From: an uncultured Lachnospiraceae bacterium
GTDB taxonomy: Bacteria; Bacillota; Clostridia; Lachnospirales; Lachnospiraceae
Direction of reading: 5' to 3'
Length of the DNA stretch: 64,000 nt
NCBI GenBank assembly: GCA_946414885.1
Contig: CAMKQH010000005.1
Span: 62,001-126,000 of the forward strand
Positions 52,126 through 61,266 of the stretch are shown here, in pieces. The notes under the pieces are model-generated. The model did no database searches. It saw only the letters and a list, made by a program, of their open reading frames with translations, and was not told the origin of the DNA. Position numbers and translations under genes: made by a program. The first letter of the stretch is position 1, and each line of letters starts with the position of its first letter.

Positions 52126-52800
52126 ATGGAAGACAAGAGGCTGATCAAGGTGACTGGAAAGGGCAATCTCAAGGTAAAGCCGGACGTGACGCGCATTACG
52201 GTCACGCTGGAGGGATGTTATAAGGTTTATGAGGAGTCGCTGCGCCGTTCCTCCGAGGATACGGAGGTCCTGAAGGACATTCTGGAGGGCTTGGGATTCA
52301 AGCGGGAGGACGTAAAGACGCTCTCGTTTAACGTGAATACGAAGCGTGAGAGTTATCAGACGAAGAACGGGAATTGGAAGGAGCGCTTTGTCGGATATGA
52401 GTTCCGGCACGAGATGAAGGTGGAGTTCGATTCTGACAATGCAAGGCTTGGGAAGGTACTTTACGCGCTTGCCAACGCGGAGAAGATCACGCCTGAGTTC
52501 TGGCTCAGCTACACCGTGAAGGACAAGGAAGCATCAAAGAATGAGCTCCTCGGCAAGGCCGTGGAGGATGCGAAGGCAAAGGCAGCCGTCCTGGCGAAGG
52601 CTGCAGGCGTGAAGCTAAAGCAGATCCAGAGCATTGATTATTCCTGGGGCGAACTTAATTTCGAATGTAGTCCCATGGGTGAAAGCTTCCGCAATCGCCC
52701 CATGATGGCATGCAAGGCGAGCGGATCGTATGACGTGAACATTGAACCCGATGACATTGAGGTGTCGGATACGGTTACGGTCACGTGGGAGATTGGATAA
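52126..52800 (+). CDS. SIMPL (DUF541) domain protein
   Basis: 224 residues from ATG 52126 (GGAGGA upstream). VTGKGNLKVKPDVTRITVTL is the SIMPL start; DAKAKAAVLAKAAGVKLKQI is the conserved helix, with the end IEVSDTVTVTWEI. SIMPL proteins are usually exported or periplasmic; here no signal peptide is present, so it may be cytoplasmic. Function unknown. Confidence 0.8.
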   Translation: MEDKRLIKVTGKGNLKVKPDVTRITVTLEGCYKVYEESLRRSSEDTEVLKDILEGLGFKREDVKTLSFNVNTKRESYQTKNGNWKERFVGYEFRHEMKVEFDSDNARLGKVLYALANAEKITPEFWLSYTVKDKEASKNELLGKAVEDAKAKAAVLAKAAGVKLKQIQSIDYSWGELNFECSPMGESFRNRPMMACKASGSYDVNIEPDDIEVSDTVTVTWEIG

Positions 52801-52830
52801 TCGGCGGTGTTTGTGAAGAAATGAGGGTGG

Positions 52831-52918
52831 GACATGATTTTGACGTAACGGAGCTTTTGCGGACGTGGGCATGATCTACCGTAACGAGGATACGCAGGGA
52901 ACGCCGATGAAGGGATAA
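52831..52918 (+). pseudogene. Deleted copy of the SMI1/KNR4 gene
   Basis: Three segments of the 42740-43246 gene are joined in order: its start (ATTTTGACGTAACGGAGCTT), a piece of the middle (GCGGACGTGGG) and its last 45 bases up to the stop (TACCGTAACGAGGATACGCA). About 400 bases are missing and the frame is broken. Confidence 0.7.
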
Positions 52919-52933
52919 AACTAATTGAAAATA

Positions 52934-52980
52934 AAAACGGGAAAATTGTAACACAATTGTTACAGTTTTCCCGTTTTTTT
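52934..52980 (+). terminator. Strong intrinsic terminator
   Basis: AAAACGGGAAAATTGTAAC (52934-52952) pairs with its complement at 52959-52977, one mismatch, followed by T. Confidence 0.85.
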
Positions 52981-53004
52981 ATATTTTATGCTCATATTTT
53001 AATA

Positions 53005-53033
53005 TTGACATAAACTTTTATTAATGATATAGT
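53005..53033 (+). promoter_or_regulatory. Promoter of the pilus operon
   Basis: TTGACA (53005-53010), 17-base spacer, TATAGT (53028-53033); the only strong promoter seen before the cluster. Confidence 0.75.
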
Positions 53034-53108
53034 TTTTGTGAAGCCCAGTAAAACGATTCAAACAAGGATGTAAGCGGTTACGTTTAATTGCTTGAAAAGG
53101 GTGAAAAA

Positions 53109-53765
53109 TTGAAAAAACGTGAATTAAAAGATCTAAGTCGTAAAGAATTAGTAGATCTTGTCTATGATATGGTTGAAGAAAACCGGGTTGGCAAGTATGT
53201 TCCCTCGGAAGCGGAAGTCCTTAAGGAGAAGAAGCGTCTTCAACATAATGCTTTGTTTTGGAAAACGCTAATCAGCACCATATCCACTTTGATTGTGGTG
53301 GCAGCAATCTCTGTTCTGTTATCGTTTCTGTTTTTCCCAGTAATTCAAGTCTCCGGAGACAGCATGGAGCCGACGTTAAGTGACGGGGACGTTTTATTGC
53401 TTCGCAAAAGCGGAGGCTTTAAGACGGGACAGCTTTGTTGCATATCTTGGCAGAACAAGCTTTTGATCAAGCGAGTCATCGGAATTCCGGGCGATTACGT
53501 CGACATGGATGATGAGGGTAATATTTTTGTGAACAATCACTTGGTCGATGAACCATACGTAAGCGAGAAAAGCAGGGGAAAATGCGATCTGGAATTTCCC
53601 ATGCAGGTGCCTGACGGAAAGTATTTTGTCCTTGGCGATCACAGGGAAACGTCCATTGACAGCCGAAATTCGGCAATAGGTTTTGTGGACAAGAGTCAGG
53701 TGTTGGGAACGGTCTTGGTTAGAATGTGGCATGGCGTCAGTAAAGAGGACGAGGAAGTAGATTGA
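53109..53765 (+). CDS. lepB: Signal peptidase I of the pilus operon
   Basis: 218 residues from TTG 53109, chosen because AAAAGGGTG lies at good distance; TTG 53088 is an alternative. One membrane helix (LISTISTLIVVAAISVLLSF) is followed by the catalytic Ser in VSGDSMEPTLSDGD and the catalytic Lys in LLIKRVIGIPGDYV, then YFVLGDHRETSIDSRN. It cleaves signal peptides of exported proteins; linked to pilus genes, it probably processes the pilins. Its stop overlaps the next start. Confidence 0.93.
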   Translation: MKKRELKDLSRKELVDLVYDMVEENRVGKYVPSEAEVLKEKKRLQHNALFWKTLISTISTLIVVAAISVLLSFLFFPVIQVSGDSMEPTLSDGDVLLLRKSGGFKTGQLCCISWQNKLLIKRVIGIPGDYVDMDDEGNIFVNNHLVDEPYVSEKSRGKCDLEFPMQVPDGKYFVLGDHRETSIDSRNSAIGFVDKSQVLGTVLVRMWHGVSKEDEEVD

Positions 53766-56137
53766 ACAAGAAAGCTCAAAACCATCTCAACAGAATAAAG
53801 AGACGAAAACGAGTAAGACGAAGGGCGTTGCCCGTCGTCTTATTGTTGTGTTTGACGCTTGGATTTGGTGTTTTCTGGGGACTTCGGGGAGACGGAATCG
53901 CGATGGAGGACGAGAGCATTCTGATCACCTCGGCCAACGTAAGACAGGGAGCCCCGCCGGGAACCGATGAAACGGTTGGCGGTAATGAGGGCGAAGGCCA
54001 GACGGGCGAGGAAGCACCTGGAGAAACGCCGGAGGGCGAAGGCCAGACGGGCGGGGAATCACCTGGAGAGACGCCGGAGGGCGAAGGCCAGACGGATGAG
54101 GAATCACCTGGAGAAACGCCGGAGGGCGAAGGCCAGACGGATGAGGAAACACCTGGAGAAACGCCGGAGGGCGAAGGCCAGACGGGCGAGGAATCACCTG
54201 GAGAAACGCCGGAGGACGAAAGCCAGACGGGCGAGGAACCACCTGGAGAAACGCCGGAGGACGAAGGCCAGACGGGCGAGGAACCTTCTGCAGGCGGTCA
54301 GGAGGAAATCGAAAGAGAATCCTTCCATGCAACTTCTCCTGCGGGAGTTCAGGTGTGGGCCGTTGCACCGAAGGATGCATTTGGCCAAAACGTGACTATG
54401 ACGGTCAAGGACGTCTCAAAGACGGAAGCCTTGCAGGCGGCCGAAAGAGCGGCAGCTTACGGAGACGTGGTACTTGATGCCGTGGCGGTGGATATCTGTT
54501 TCCTGGATGAAAACGGCAATGAGCTGGATCCGCTGGAGAACCAAAAGGTGGAGGTTAAGATTTCACTTCCAACGGAACAAACGCTTTCCGAGGGTGAGAT
54601 ATGTCTGATTCACCAGCATGATGACGGAAGCGTGGAACTGGTCAGCACGGAGCAAAAAAACCAGGAAGGCGCCGTGTTTGAGACGGAGACCTTTTCGGTT
54701 TACGTCATAACGGCTCTTGGATCTTCCGAAAAAGACAAAATACATGAGTTCTTGAATGGTTATAATTTTTATTCCGCACCAGTGAGCGGAGGATATTACG
54801 TAAACCACGTAGACGCGCCATACGTGCTGTACGTGGGAGAGGTTTTGGAACTGTATGCCACGGAGGGATCGACGGATGGCTATAGATTCTGGGTGGAAGG
54901 TAACGGTAACCCTGGGATTCTTGGAAGAACTGCAGAGCATCCCTATGACTTTGACGTGACTCACCGGGTTGGAGATACTTATCAGAATTACATTCATGCA
55001 CAGTACGTTGCAAACAGAACCGGAAAGGTTGCAGTTCATTTAGACAGAGATGATAACGCTTGGTGGTTTAATGACATCCTATTCTACGTAGAGGTGTTGG
55101 ACAACAATGATCAAGCGGATCATGCGGACATTGAAATCGCTGACGGCGGATGGTATAAGGACGTTAAGACCGTTTACGACGCGCAGGGGAATTACGTAAG
55201 AACCACTTACGTCTATGAGTCTGAGGTAACAAAGGTAAATCATGCTTACGTATATGACAAAAACAACGCAGAGCTGCAGCATTACGTGACAAGGGATTAC
55301 ATGCAGAATGGTCAGCCGGGGACGACGCAGTATGAGCTGACGTCCAAGTGGGATTCCGAAGGACACAACAGCACGAAGATGTTCCGGCATAAAGACGCAG
55401 ATCATGCCTTGTTTGACGTGGACATTACGTATTTCCTGAGGGAAAAGGTTGTGGAGACGGGAACGTACGGACAGTCAAACGGGACTGCGCACACAACGCC
55501 GGCGAGCGAGATCAGTGAGTCTGAGGCGGAAAGTCAGTTTGTGGTGCAGAACATTCAGATTCCATTGGGACCGCAGGCTGTGATCGACGCAAGGAACAAG
55601 TGTCCGAATCATTCGGGGCTGGATTTCACGTCGAGACTTAGAACGCAAAAGAATTACGTAGTGGTGTCGATGGAAGGCAAAAAGACGGTGACGGGCGGCA
55701 CGCTGGAGCCCAATCTCTTCCAATTTGAACTGGTGGATGAAGACGGCGGCGTGATCGACGTAACGTCAAATGACGAGTATGGCAACATTGTTTTCCAGGA
55801 CTTGACGTATGAGTTGGAAAACGGCACGGTTACGTCGGGTACCCCATTGATTTACAACTATAAGATACGCGAAGTGATTCCGGACGTGCCGGGGCCGTAT
55901 CAATACGATACCACGGAAATCCCGGTGACGGTTCGGATTTCGATGGACGAAGACGGAATAGTCACTGCAGAGCTTTTGAATCCTAATCCGTTTGGAACGT
56001 TTGAGTTCGTGAATGAGGCAACCTACCTCCTGCCGCAAACCGGAGGCGGGGGAACGATCATTTACCTGACGGCAGGCATAATGCTCATTGGATTTGCGGC
56101 ATTTCTGCTGTGCCGGAGACGGATCCGCGTAAACTGA
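53762..56137 (+). CDS. Large LPXTG surface protein, probable pilus tip or ancillary pilin
   Basis: 791 residues from TTG 53762 (overlaps the previous stop). It has a basic start and membrane helix, then seven 15-residue repeats of the type EGEGQTGEESPGETP (53987-54301). A large folded region follows, and a Spy0128-like/isopeptide pilin domain near the end (KKTVTGGTLEPNLFQFELVD; NIVFQDLTYE; YKIREVIPD). The sorting signal is LLPQTGG, a hydrophobic helix and RRRIR. The class C sortase or a housekeeping sortase would attach it. The acidic Pro-rich repeats probably act as a spacer. Confidence 0.85.
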   Translation: MNKKAQNHLNRIKRRKRVRRRALPVVLLLCLTLGFGVFWGLRGDGIAMEDESILITSANVRQGAPPGTDETVGGNEGEGQTGEEAPGETPEGEGQTGGESPGETPEGEGQTDEESPGETPEGEGQTDEETPGETPEGEGQTGEESPGETPEDESQTGEEPPGETPEDEGQTGEEPSAGGQEEIERESFHATSPAGVQVWAVAPKDAFGQNVTMTVKDVSKTEALQAAERAAAYGDVVLDAVAVDICFLDENGNELDPLENQKVEVKISLPTEQTLSEGEICLIHQHDDGSVELVSTEQKNQEGAVFETETFSVYVITALGSSEKDKIHEFLNGYNFYSAPVSGGYYVNHVDAPYVLYVGEVLELYATEGSTDGYRFWVEGNGNPGILGRTAEHPYDFDVTHRVGDTYQNYIHAQYVANRTGKVAVHLDRDDNAWWFNDILFYVEVLDNNDQADHADIEIADGGWYKDVKTVYDAQGNYVRTTYVYESEVTKVNHAYVYDKNNAELQHYVTRDYMQNGQPGTTQYELTSKWDSEGHNSTKMFRHKDADHALFDVDITYFLREKVVETGTYGQSNGTAHTTPASEISESEAESQFVVQNIQIPLGPQAVIDARNKCPNHSGLDFTSRLRTQKNYVVVSMEGKKTVTGGTLEPNLFQFELVDEDGGVIDVTSNDEYGNIVFQDLTYELENGTVTSGTPLIYNYKIREVIPDVPGPYQYDTTEIPVTVRISMDEDGIVTAELLNPNPFGTFEFVNEATYLLPQTGGGGTIIYLTAGIMLIGFAAFLLCRRRIRVN
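53987..54301 (+). repeat. Seven 45-bp repeats inside the LPXTG protein gene
   Basis: Units begin at 53987, 54032, 54077, 54122, 54167, 54212 and 54257, each encoding 15 residues; the last diverges at its end. The period divides by three, so copy changes keep the frame. Confidence 0.92.
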
Positions 56138-56182
56138 TAAATAAGAATGAAAATATATGAGAGATAAGGAAGGAAGACAGGC

Positions 56183-57832
56183 ATGAAGAAGAAAACAAAG
56201 AAGAACTTATTGGCACTGATCAGTTGCATGATTACCGTATTGCTCCTGGGCATGACGGTATTTGCGGCAGATTACAAGATTACCATCACGAATGGTACAA
56301 ATGACGAAGCAACGCATACCTTCGAGGCGTATCAGATTTTCGCGGGCACCGTTTACGGTACCGGTGAAAATAAGGTTCTCTCCAACGTGGTTTGGGGCGA
56401 AGGCGTGGATAGTGACGCATTGATGACGTTCCTGCATGGCTCTGCGGATTACAATACCGTTATTACCAGCAGCATAACGACTGCTGAGGCGTTGGCAAAG
56501 ATTCTGGCAGATGGAAGCTTCCCCGGAGGAGCAACAAATTTTGCAGACGTGGTTTCGAATTATCTTACCACGGCCAGCGCCAGCGGAAGCAGCGAGCTTA
56601 ACGTAAATTCGGCTGGACCGGGTTATTATTTGATTAAGGACAAGGACGGCTCCCTGAGTGCTCAGAATAATGCGGCGTATACTGATTTTATGCTTCAGGT
56701 TCTGGGAGACGTGACCATCGCCGCAAAGGCAGAAGTTCCGACGATTGACAAGAAGATCGTGGAAGGCTCCAAAAACGTTGAAGCAAACGTTGCATCCATC
56801 GGTGATAAGATTAATTATCAGATTACCTCCGCCGTTCCCGCGATGACTGGTTATGAAGAGAAATACTTCTTCGTAGTGGAAGATACGTTGGGTGACGGAT
56901 TAACCTTTAACGATGACGTGGCAGTAGAAATTGAGGGATATACCGGTACCGTAGACGTTCAGGTGAAAAAGTCCGGTCAGAAATTTACCGTAGTTTTCAA
57001 GAATTTCATTCAGTATAAGGCACTTGCCGGCAAGGCAATCACCATTACTTATTCCGCAACCCTGAATCAGAACGCCGTTGTTGGCGGCATGGACGGCAAT
57101 CCCAATACGGCACGATTAACGTATTCCAACAACCCCAATATCAAGGTTACTTCTACGTCTGACGAACCCAGTTCTGATGATCCCGTTGGCAAGACGCCCG
57201 AAATCAAGACCGTTACCTATACGACCAAGGTTCACCTAACCAAGGTTGACGGAGAAACGTTTGAGAAGTTGGCCGGCGCAAAGTTTACGATTTCCGGTGA
57301 AGCTACGCAGGTTACGATGATTAATGGAAAGATTTACCAGGTGGATGCCAGCGGAACGTATTACATGTTAAAGGACGGTTCCTTCTCCACCACGAAGCCC
57401 ACCGAGGAGCAGGGTGACCCCACCGTTAAGTACTCGGAAGTTACGGTTGTAGATAAGACCACAAGCACGTTACCCATTAACGCAAGCGCGTATACAAATG
57501 CTACCGGCGACATTGAGTTTACGGGTATCAGCAGCGGAAGCTTTGTGATTCACGAGGATGAGGCACCCAGTGGTTACAATGCGATCGGAGACGTGACCGT
57601 AACCGTTACCGCAGAACCCACGCTGACCGGTTGTACCTGGACCGTTACCAGCGGAAATGCAATCGTTGACAATGGCGTGATCGAGCTTGAAATCGAGAAT
57701 AATAAGGGTATTCACATGCCTGAAACCGGTGGCATGGGTACCGTGCTGTTTTACTTGATCGGTGCCGTTTTGGTTCTTCTTGCCGTTACGCTGGTTATCA
57801 CCAAGAGAAGAGTCAGCAATAAGGAATTCTAA
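56183..57832 (+). CDS. Major pilin (isopeptide-forming backbone subunit)
   Basis: 549 residues. Signal peptide ends near TVFAAD. VPTIDKKIVEGSKN with SIGDKINYQI is the fimbrial isopeptide D2-type domain whose Lys forms the inter-subunit or internal bond. The C-terminal part has a Cna_B-like domain (KVHLTKVDGETFEKLAGAKF; FVIHEDEAPSGYNAIGD with the E-box Glu). The sorting signal is MPETGG, hydrophobic helix and KRRV. High C-ending codon use suggests strong expression. It lies between the ancillary pilin and its sortase. Confidence 0.92.
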   Translation: MKKKTKKNLLALISCMITVLLLGMTVFAADYKITITNGTNDEATHTFEAYQIFAGTVYGTGENKVLSNVVWGEGVDSDALMTFLHGSADYNTVITSSITTAEALAKILADGSFPGGATNFADVVSNYLTTASASGSSELNVNSAGPGYYLIKDKDGSLSAQNNAAYTDFMLQVLGDVTIAAKAEVPTIDKKIVEGSKNVEANVASIGDKINYQITSAVPAMTGYEEKYFFVVEDTLGDGLTFNDDVAVEIEGYTGTVDVQVKKSGQKFTVVFKNFIQYKALAGKAITITYSATLNQNAVVGGMDGNPNTARLTYSNNPNIKVTSTSDEPSSDDPVGKTPEIKTVTYTTKVHLTKVDGETFEKLAGAKFTISGEATQVTMINGKIYQVDASGTYYMLKDGSFSTTKPTEEQGDPTVKYSEVTVVDKTTSTLPINASAYTNATGDIEFTGISSGSFVIHEDEAPSGYNAIGDVTVTVTAEPTLTGCTWTVTSGNAIVDNGVIELEIENNKGIHMPETGGMGTVLFYLIGAVLVLLAVTLVITKRRVSNKEF

Positions 57833-57843
57833 GTTTATTTGGT

Positions 57844-58734
57844 ATGAAAAAACACTTATCCGGCATAGTCATATTTTTGATTTTTGTACTTGGTGTCGGA
57901 ATTATGCTTTATCCGGTGCTAAGTGATTACGTGAACAGAAGGCACTCATCCAAGGTAATTACGGAATATCACAGTTTTATCGAGGGACTCGATTCGGAAA
58001 AGCTCCGGAAGGACGTCGAGGAGGCGAAGGAGTATAATCAGACGCTCGCCAAGACGCCGGATGCTTTTTATAAACCGTGGCTGATCGAGGGATATCATCA
58101 AACCTTAAACATTACCGGAACCGGTATCATGGGATATATATCCATCGATAAAATTGGAGTGGAATTGCCCATTTATCACGGCGTTGAGCAAGAAGTGCTG
58201 CAGATTGGCGTCGGACATCTCCCGGGGACGAGCTTCCCCGTGGGAGGTTCCTCAACGCATGCCGTGCTGTCAGGGCACAGAGGACTTCCCAGTGCGAAAT
58301 TGTTTACGGATTTGGATAGGCTGGAAGTGGGAGATTCGTTTACCATCACAATTCATGACGTGGAATTGACTTACGTCATTGATCAGGTTAAGATTGTGCT
58401 TCCGACGGAGGCTGAAGACCTTAAGATTGAAGACGGAAAGGATTATTGTACGTTGCTTACCTGCACGCCCTATGGCATCAACTCGCACAGACTGTTGGTG
58501 AGGGGCGCACGGGGCGAAAAAGAACCTGTTTCCGCGCCGAAAATCTACGTGGCCAATGAAGCTTTCCAGATCGAGCCGTGGATCGTGGCGATCTTTATCC
58601 TGATTCCATTGGTTGTGATTGCATTTAGCTTCCTGGCGTTTCTGGATTACGGAGACAGGAAGAGAAGATTAAAGAGATTGAACAAAAAGCTTGCAAGCAT
58701 GAAGAAAGAAAAACAAAGCGATGACGAGGAGTGA
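57844..58734 (+). CDS. srtC: Class C (pilin-polymerising) sortase
   Basis: 296 residues with N- and C-terminal membrane helices. Catalytic His in AVLSGHRGLPSAKLF, Cys in TLLTCTPYGINSHRLLVRG with the Arg. The N-terminal lid region is typical of class C enzymes. It joins pilin subunits by Lys-Thr bonds. It starts 12 bases after the major pilin gene. Confidence 0.95.
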   Translation: MKKHLSGIVIFLIFVLGVGIMLYPVLSDYVNRRHSSKVITEYHSFIEGLDSEKLRKDVEEAKEYNQTLAKTPDAFYKPWLIEGYHQTLNITGTGIMGYISIDKIGVELPIYHGVEQEVLQIGVGHLPGTSFPVGGSSTHAVLSGHRGLPSAKLFTDLDRLEVGDSFTITIHDVELTYVIDQVKIVLPTEAEDLKIEDGKDYCTLLTCTPYGINSHRLLVRGARGEKEPVSAPKIYVANEAFQIEPWIVAIFILIPLVVIAFSFLAFLDYGDRKRRLKRLNKKLASMKKEKQSDDEE

Positions 58735-58760
58735 CGATGCGCCGGAAAGGAGGGCAAACC

Positions 58761-59657
58761 GTGAAAAAATTGAATAAATGGATTGCGGTGCTTCTCCTTT
58801 TGACGTGTCACGTCATGCTGAGCCTTACCTGTAAGGCGGCACCGAAGCCGGAAGACATTGATCTCATGCGTCTTGGCACGGCGGAAATCCAGCTCAAGGA
58901 TTTGTCTGGAAACATAGTAAAGAACCGTGAAGTCAATCTGACGAAGGTGGCTGACGTCAAAGTAGAAGGCGAGAAAGTGGTTTACAAACCTGCCGGTGAC
59001 TTTGCCGATTCCGGATTGGATCTGTCAAGCATTGAGTCGACGGGAACGATAACGGCAGTATTTCGGTATTCCATGGATCACGCGATTGCTCCGACAAAGG
59101 CCGTGACCGGAAGCGACGGAAAAGCTATTTATCATGGGCTGGAGACGGGGCTTTATCTGATTTACGTAAGTGCCGTAACGGATGGCGTTACGTTTTCTCC
59201 GTTCCTGATGGCATTGCCGCAATCCGATGACGCTCTTTGGAATTATTACGTAATCGCGACGCCAAAGGCGCTGGCGACCAGCAAAGAAGTCAGCAAGAAG
59301 CTGACGGTGAAAAAGCTTTGGAACGACAATGGTCATAACAGGCCGTCTTCCGTTGTGATTGAGTTGTTAAAAAACGGATCACCGGTCGGGGAAATTACGC
59401 TCTCGGACGGAAATCACTGGTCTTATAAATGGGAAGGCCTTTCCGTGGCGGATGTGTGGACCGTCCGCGAGAAAGAAGTTCCGAAGGGTTACGTCGTTTC
59501 TTACAGTGAAGAAGGTGGCTGCGTTTACGTTTCAAATACGGGAATGTTGATCCAGACTGGACAACTTAAATGGCCCATATTTGTTTTGGCAGGCCTAGGA
59601 ATTGTTTTTGTTTGCGTGGGAGTTTATCTCAGACGCATGGAACTGAAAAAGGAGTAG
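58761..59657 (+). CDS. Minor (basal) pilin with Cna_B domain
   Basis: 298 residues from GTG 58761 (AAAGGAGGG upstream). Signal peptide is followed by a pilin-like region (GTAEIQLKDLSGNIVKNREV). Then comes a Cna_B domain (KKLTVKKLWNDNGHNRPSSV; VWTVREKEVPKGYVVSY, with E-box Glu). The sorting motif is atypical: LIQTGQ before the membrane helix and basic end, which may call for a different sortase, such as the one encoded next. Confidence 0.85.
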   Translation: MKKLNKWIAVLLLLTCHVMLSLTCKAAPKPEDIDLMRLGTAEIQLKDLSGNIVKNREVNLTKVADVKVEGEKVVYKPAGDFADSGLDLSSIESTGTITAVFRYSMDHAIAPTKAVTGSDGKAIYHGLETGLYLIYVSAVTDGVTFSPFLMALPQSDDALWNYYVIATPKALATSKEVSKKLTVKKLWNDNGHNRPSSVVIELLKNGSPVGEITLSDGNHWSYKWEGLSVADVWTVREKEVPKGYVVSYSEEGGCVYVSNTGMLIQTGQLKWPIFVLAGLGIVFVCVGVYLRRMELKKE

Positions 59658-59660
59658 AGC

Positions 59661-60353
59661 ATGAAAAGAAAGCACGTGCAGGCCGGGATTCCGTGTATTG
59701 CCATTGGAGTGGTCTTTCTGATTGGAGCTCTTCTCCTTTTTTTGGCGAATGACGCGGAAGATGCAAAGGTTGCTGAGGAGGCAGGGAAGACCATTTCTTT
59801 GATCAGGGAGGAAATGCTGAATCAAAAACGGGACGATCTGCCGGAACAAAAACAGGATGATCCGATGAACAATGACGTGGGTGCGGATCCGGCGATAACG
59901 GACAAAGCTGAGGAGTTGGCCAGAGGCAATGATTCTTTGGATGAAACCGTTTACGTTGATGGAATAAACTATCTGGGCGTTCTCTTTATACCGGGCATAG
60001 AATTGGAATTGCCGGTTTCGGATGAATTGAGTGAAACAATTCTCAAGAAGGTTCCTTGCAAGTATTATGGTTCCATTGAAGACGGACTGGTCATTTCCGG
60101 CCACAATTATAAAAGCGGCTTCGGAAGGTTTTCCAAGGTGAAACGCGGAGACGAAGTGATTCTGGTCGGCGCGGATGGAACAAAGCATGGTTACGTTGTA
60201 GAGGAGATCGAGATATTAAATCCGGATCAAGTAGAAGAGATGATCCGGACGGATTTTGAATTGACACTATATACCTGCACGTTTGGCGGGAAGCAAAGAG
60301 TAACGGTAAGGTGCCGTAAAAGTGCGGCATTGATTGATTTATGTGATGTTTAA
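59661..60353 (+). CDS. Second sortase of the pilus operon
   Basis: 230 residues. N-terminal membrane helix, a variable linker, then the catalytic core: LVISGHNYKSGFGRFS (His) and LTLYTCTFGGKQRVTVRC (Cys, Arg). It lacks the class C lid and C-terminal helix, so it is closer to class D or related single-helix sortases. It may anchor the LIQTG minor pilin or the finished pilus to the wall. Confidence 0.88.
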   Translation: MKRKHVQAGIPCIAIGVVFLIGALLLFLANDAEDAKVAEEAGKTISLIREEMLNQKRDDLPEQKQDDPMNNDVGADPAITDKAEELARGNDSLDETVYVDGINYLGVLFIPGIELELPVSDELSETILKKVPCKYYGSIEDGLVISGHNYKSGFGRFSKVKRGDEVILVGADGTKHGYVVEEIEILNPDQVEEMIRTDFELTLYTCTFGGKQRVTVRCRKSAALIDLCDV

Positions 60354-60377
60354 AACTTTTCCTCCCGAGTGCCGTCT
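60351..60377 (+). promoter_or_regulatory. Candidate ECF-sigma promoter
   Basis: TAAAAC (60351-60356), 16-base spacer, CGTC (60373-60376), the same arrangement as before 18486. It precedes the secreted protein gene at 60414. Confidence 0.45.
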
Positions 60378-60413
60378 GTAAGAATATAGAGACGTACGCA
60401 GGGAGGAATTTTT

Positions 60414-61109
60414 ATGAACAAGCTTTCTTTTGTTTTGTTATGGGCGACACTGTTGGCATTGGCTTTTGGTTCCGGTTCGGCGGATGGATTTTTCGGTTCT
60501 CAAAATTCTCGGGAAAAGAACGGCCGACACGTTCTTATGCAGGAAACGTTCCGCAATGACGTGATGGGAAAAATTGGCGCGCATGTATATTATTCTTATA
60601 ACGTCTTTGAGGGGAGAAATCTTTCAAGCGATGATGAGAAGGAGATCGTGGAATACTTGAAGCGAGTTGATCAGGAACTCACGGAGGATGTGTTTGTCAC
60701 GGGTTTCACCAAAATGTATCAAACCGGTGAGTGGCGTTTTTACGCCCGGCAATACTTAAACGGAGCGGTTATCCCGGAGGTCTGTTACTGGACGGAGGTC
60801 GACGTTTCGAAACCTAATCTGAGTCTTATAAGAGGCGAGCCCGTGAAGGAACTTGACACCTCGTGGGTGATACTGGCACCGACTCTGTTCCCTGCCGTCA
60901 AGGAACTGGCGCTGGAACACGCTGATGAGCTCTGCGATTATGAGCAGGATGGATTTTACTCAGAGTATCTTCTGACCTATAACGTCCTCACCGACACTTT
61001 GGAATATGATTTCACCATCAATGAAACCAGTCATATTATCGTCGATGCAATTACCGGGCTGGTGATCAGCGAAGACTATTGGGACGGGGTATGTGAAGAT
61101 CAAGAATAA
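60414..61109 (+). CDS. Exported protein of unknown function
   Basis: 231 residues. N-terminal hydrophobic signal (LSFVLLWATLLALAFGSGSA), then a soluble alpha/beta domain (FVTGFTKMYQTGEWRFYARQ; ILTDTLEYDFTIN) ending YWDGVCEDQE. No family recognised and no anchor. GGAGG precedes the ATG. Its own ECF-like promoter separates it from the pilus operon. Confidence 0.65.
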   Translation: MNKLSFVLLWATLLALAFGSGSADGFFGSQNSREKNGRHVLMQETFRNDVMGKIGAHVYYSYNVFEGRNLSSDDEKEIVEYLKRVDQELTEDVFVTGFTKMYQTGEWRFYARQYLNGAVIPEVCYWTEVDVSKPNLSLIRGEPVKELDTSWVILAPTLFPAVKELALEHADELCDYEQDGFYSEYLLTYNVLTDTLEYDFTINETSHIIVDAITGLVISEDYWDGVCEDQE

Positions 61110-61265
61110 GGGAATTTCCTCAGTTTTCCTGAATTTTTGTATCTACGGCTTATTGACTTCGCAAATTGCCACGTGATACATTTTCAGACAAGGAAAGCCA
61201 ACTATTCGCAGTAGTTGACGGCTAGTGCAGTAATGCATTTGCTTTAACTATTGAGGGTAGCCGTA
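61104..61265. repeat. Relic of the toxin/antisense-RNA element
   Basis: Carries the toxin-side promoter (TTGACT 61153-61158, 18 bases, TACATT 61177-61182) joined directly to the antisense hairpin (CAACTATTCGCAGTAGTTG, around 61199-61217) and the GAGGGTAGCCG block. The toxin frame and the antisense promoter are missing. The part from GAATAAGGGA repeats at 61635. Confidence 0.65.
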
Positions 61266-61266
61266 A

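Noticed and set aside
53925..54395. Pro/Arg-rich frames in other phases over the 45-bp repeats
   Set aside because: Artefact of the in-frame repeats of the LPXTG protein gene.
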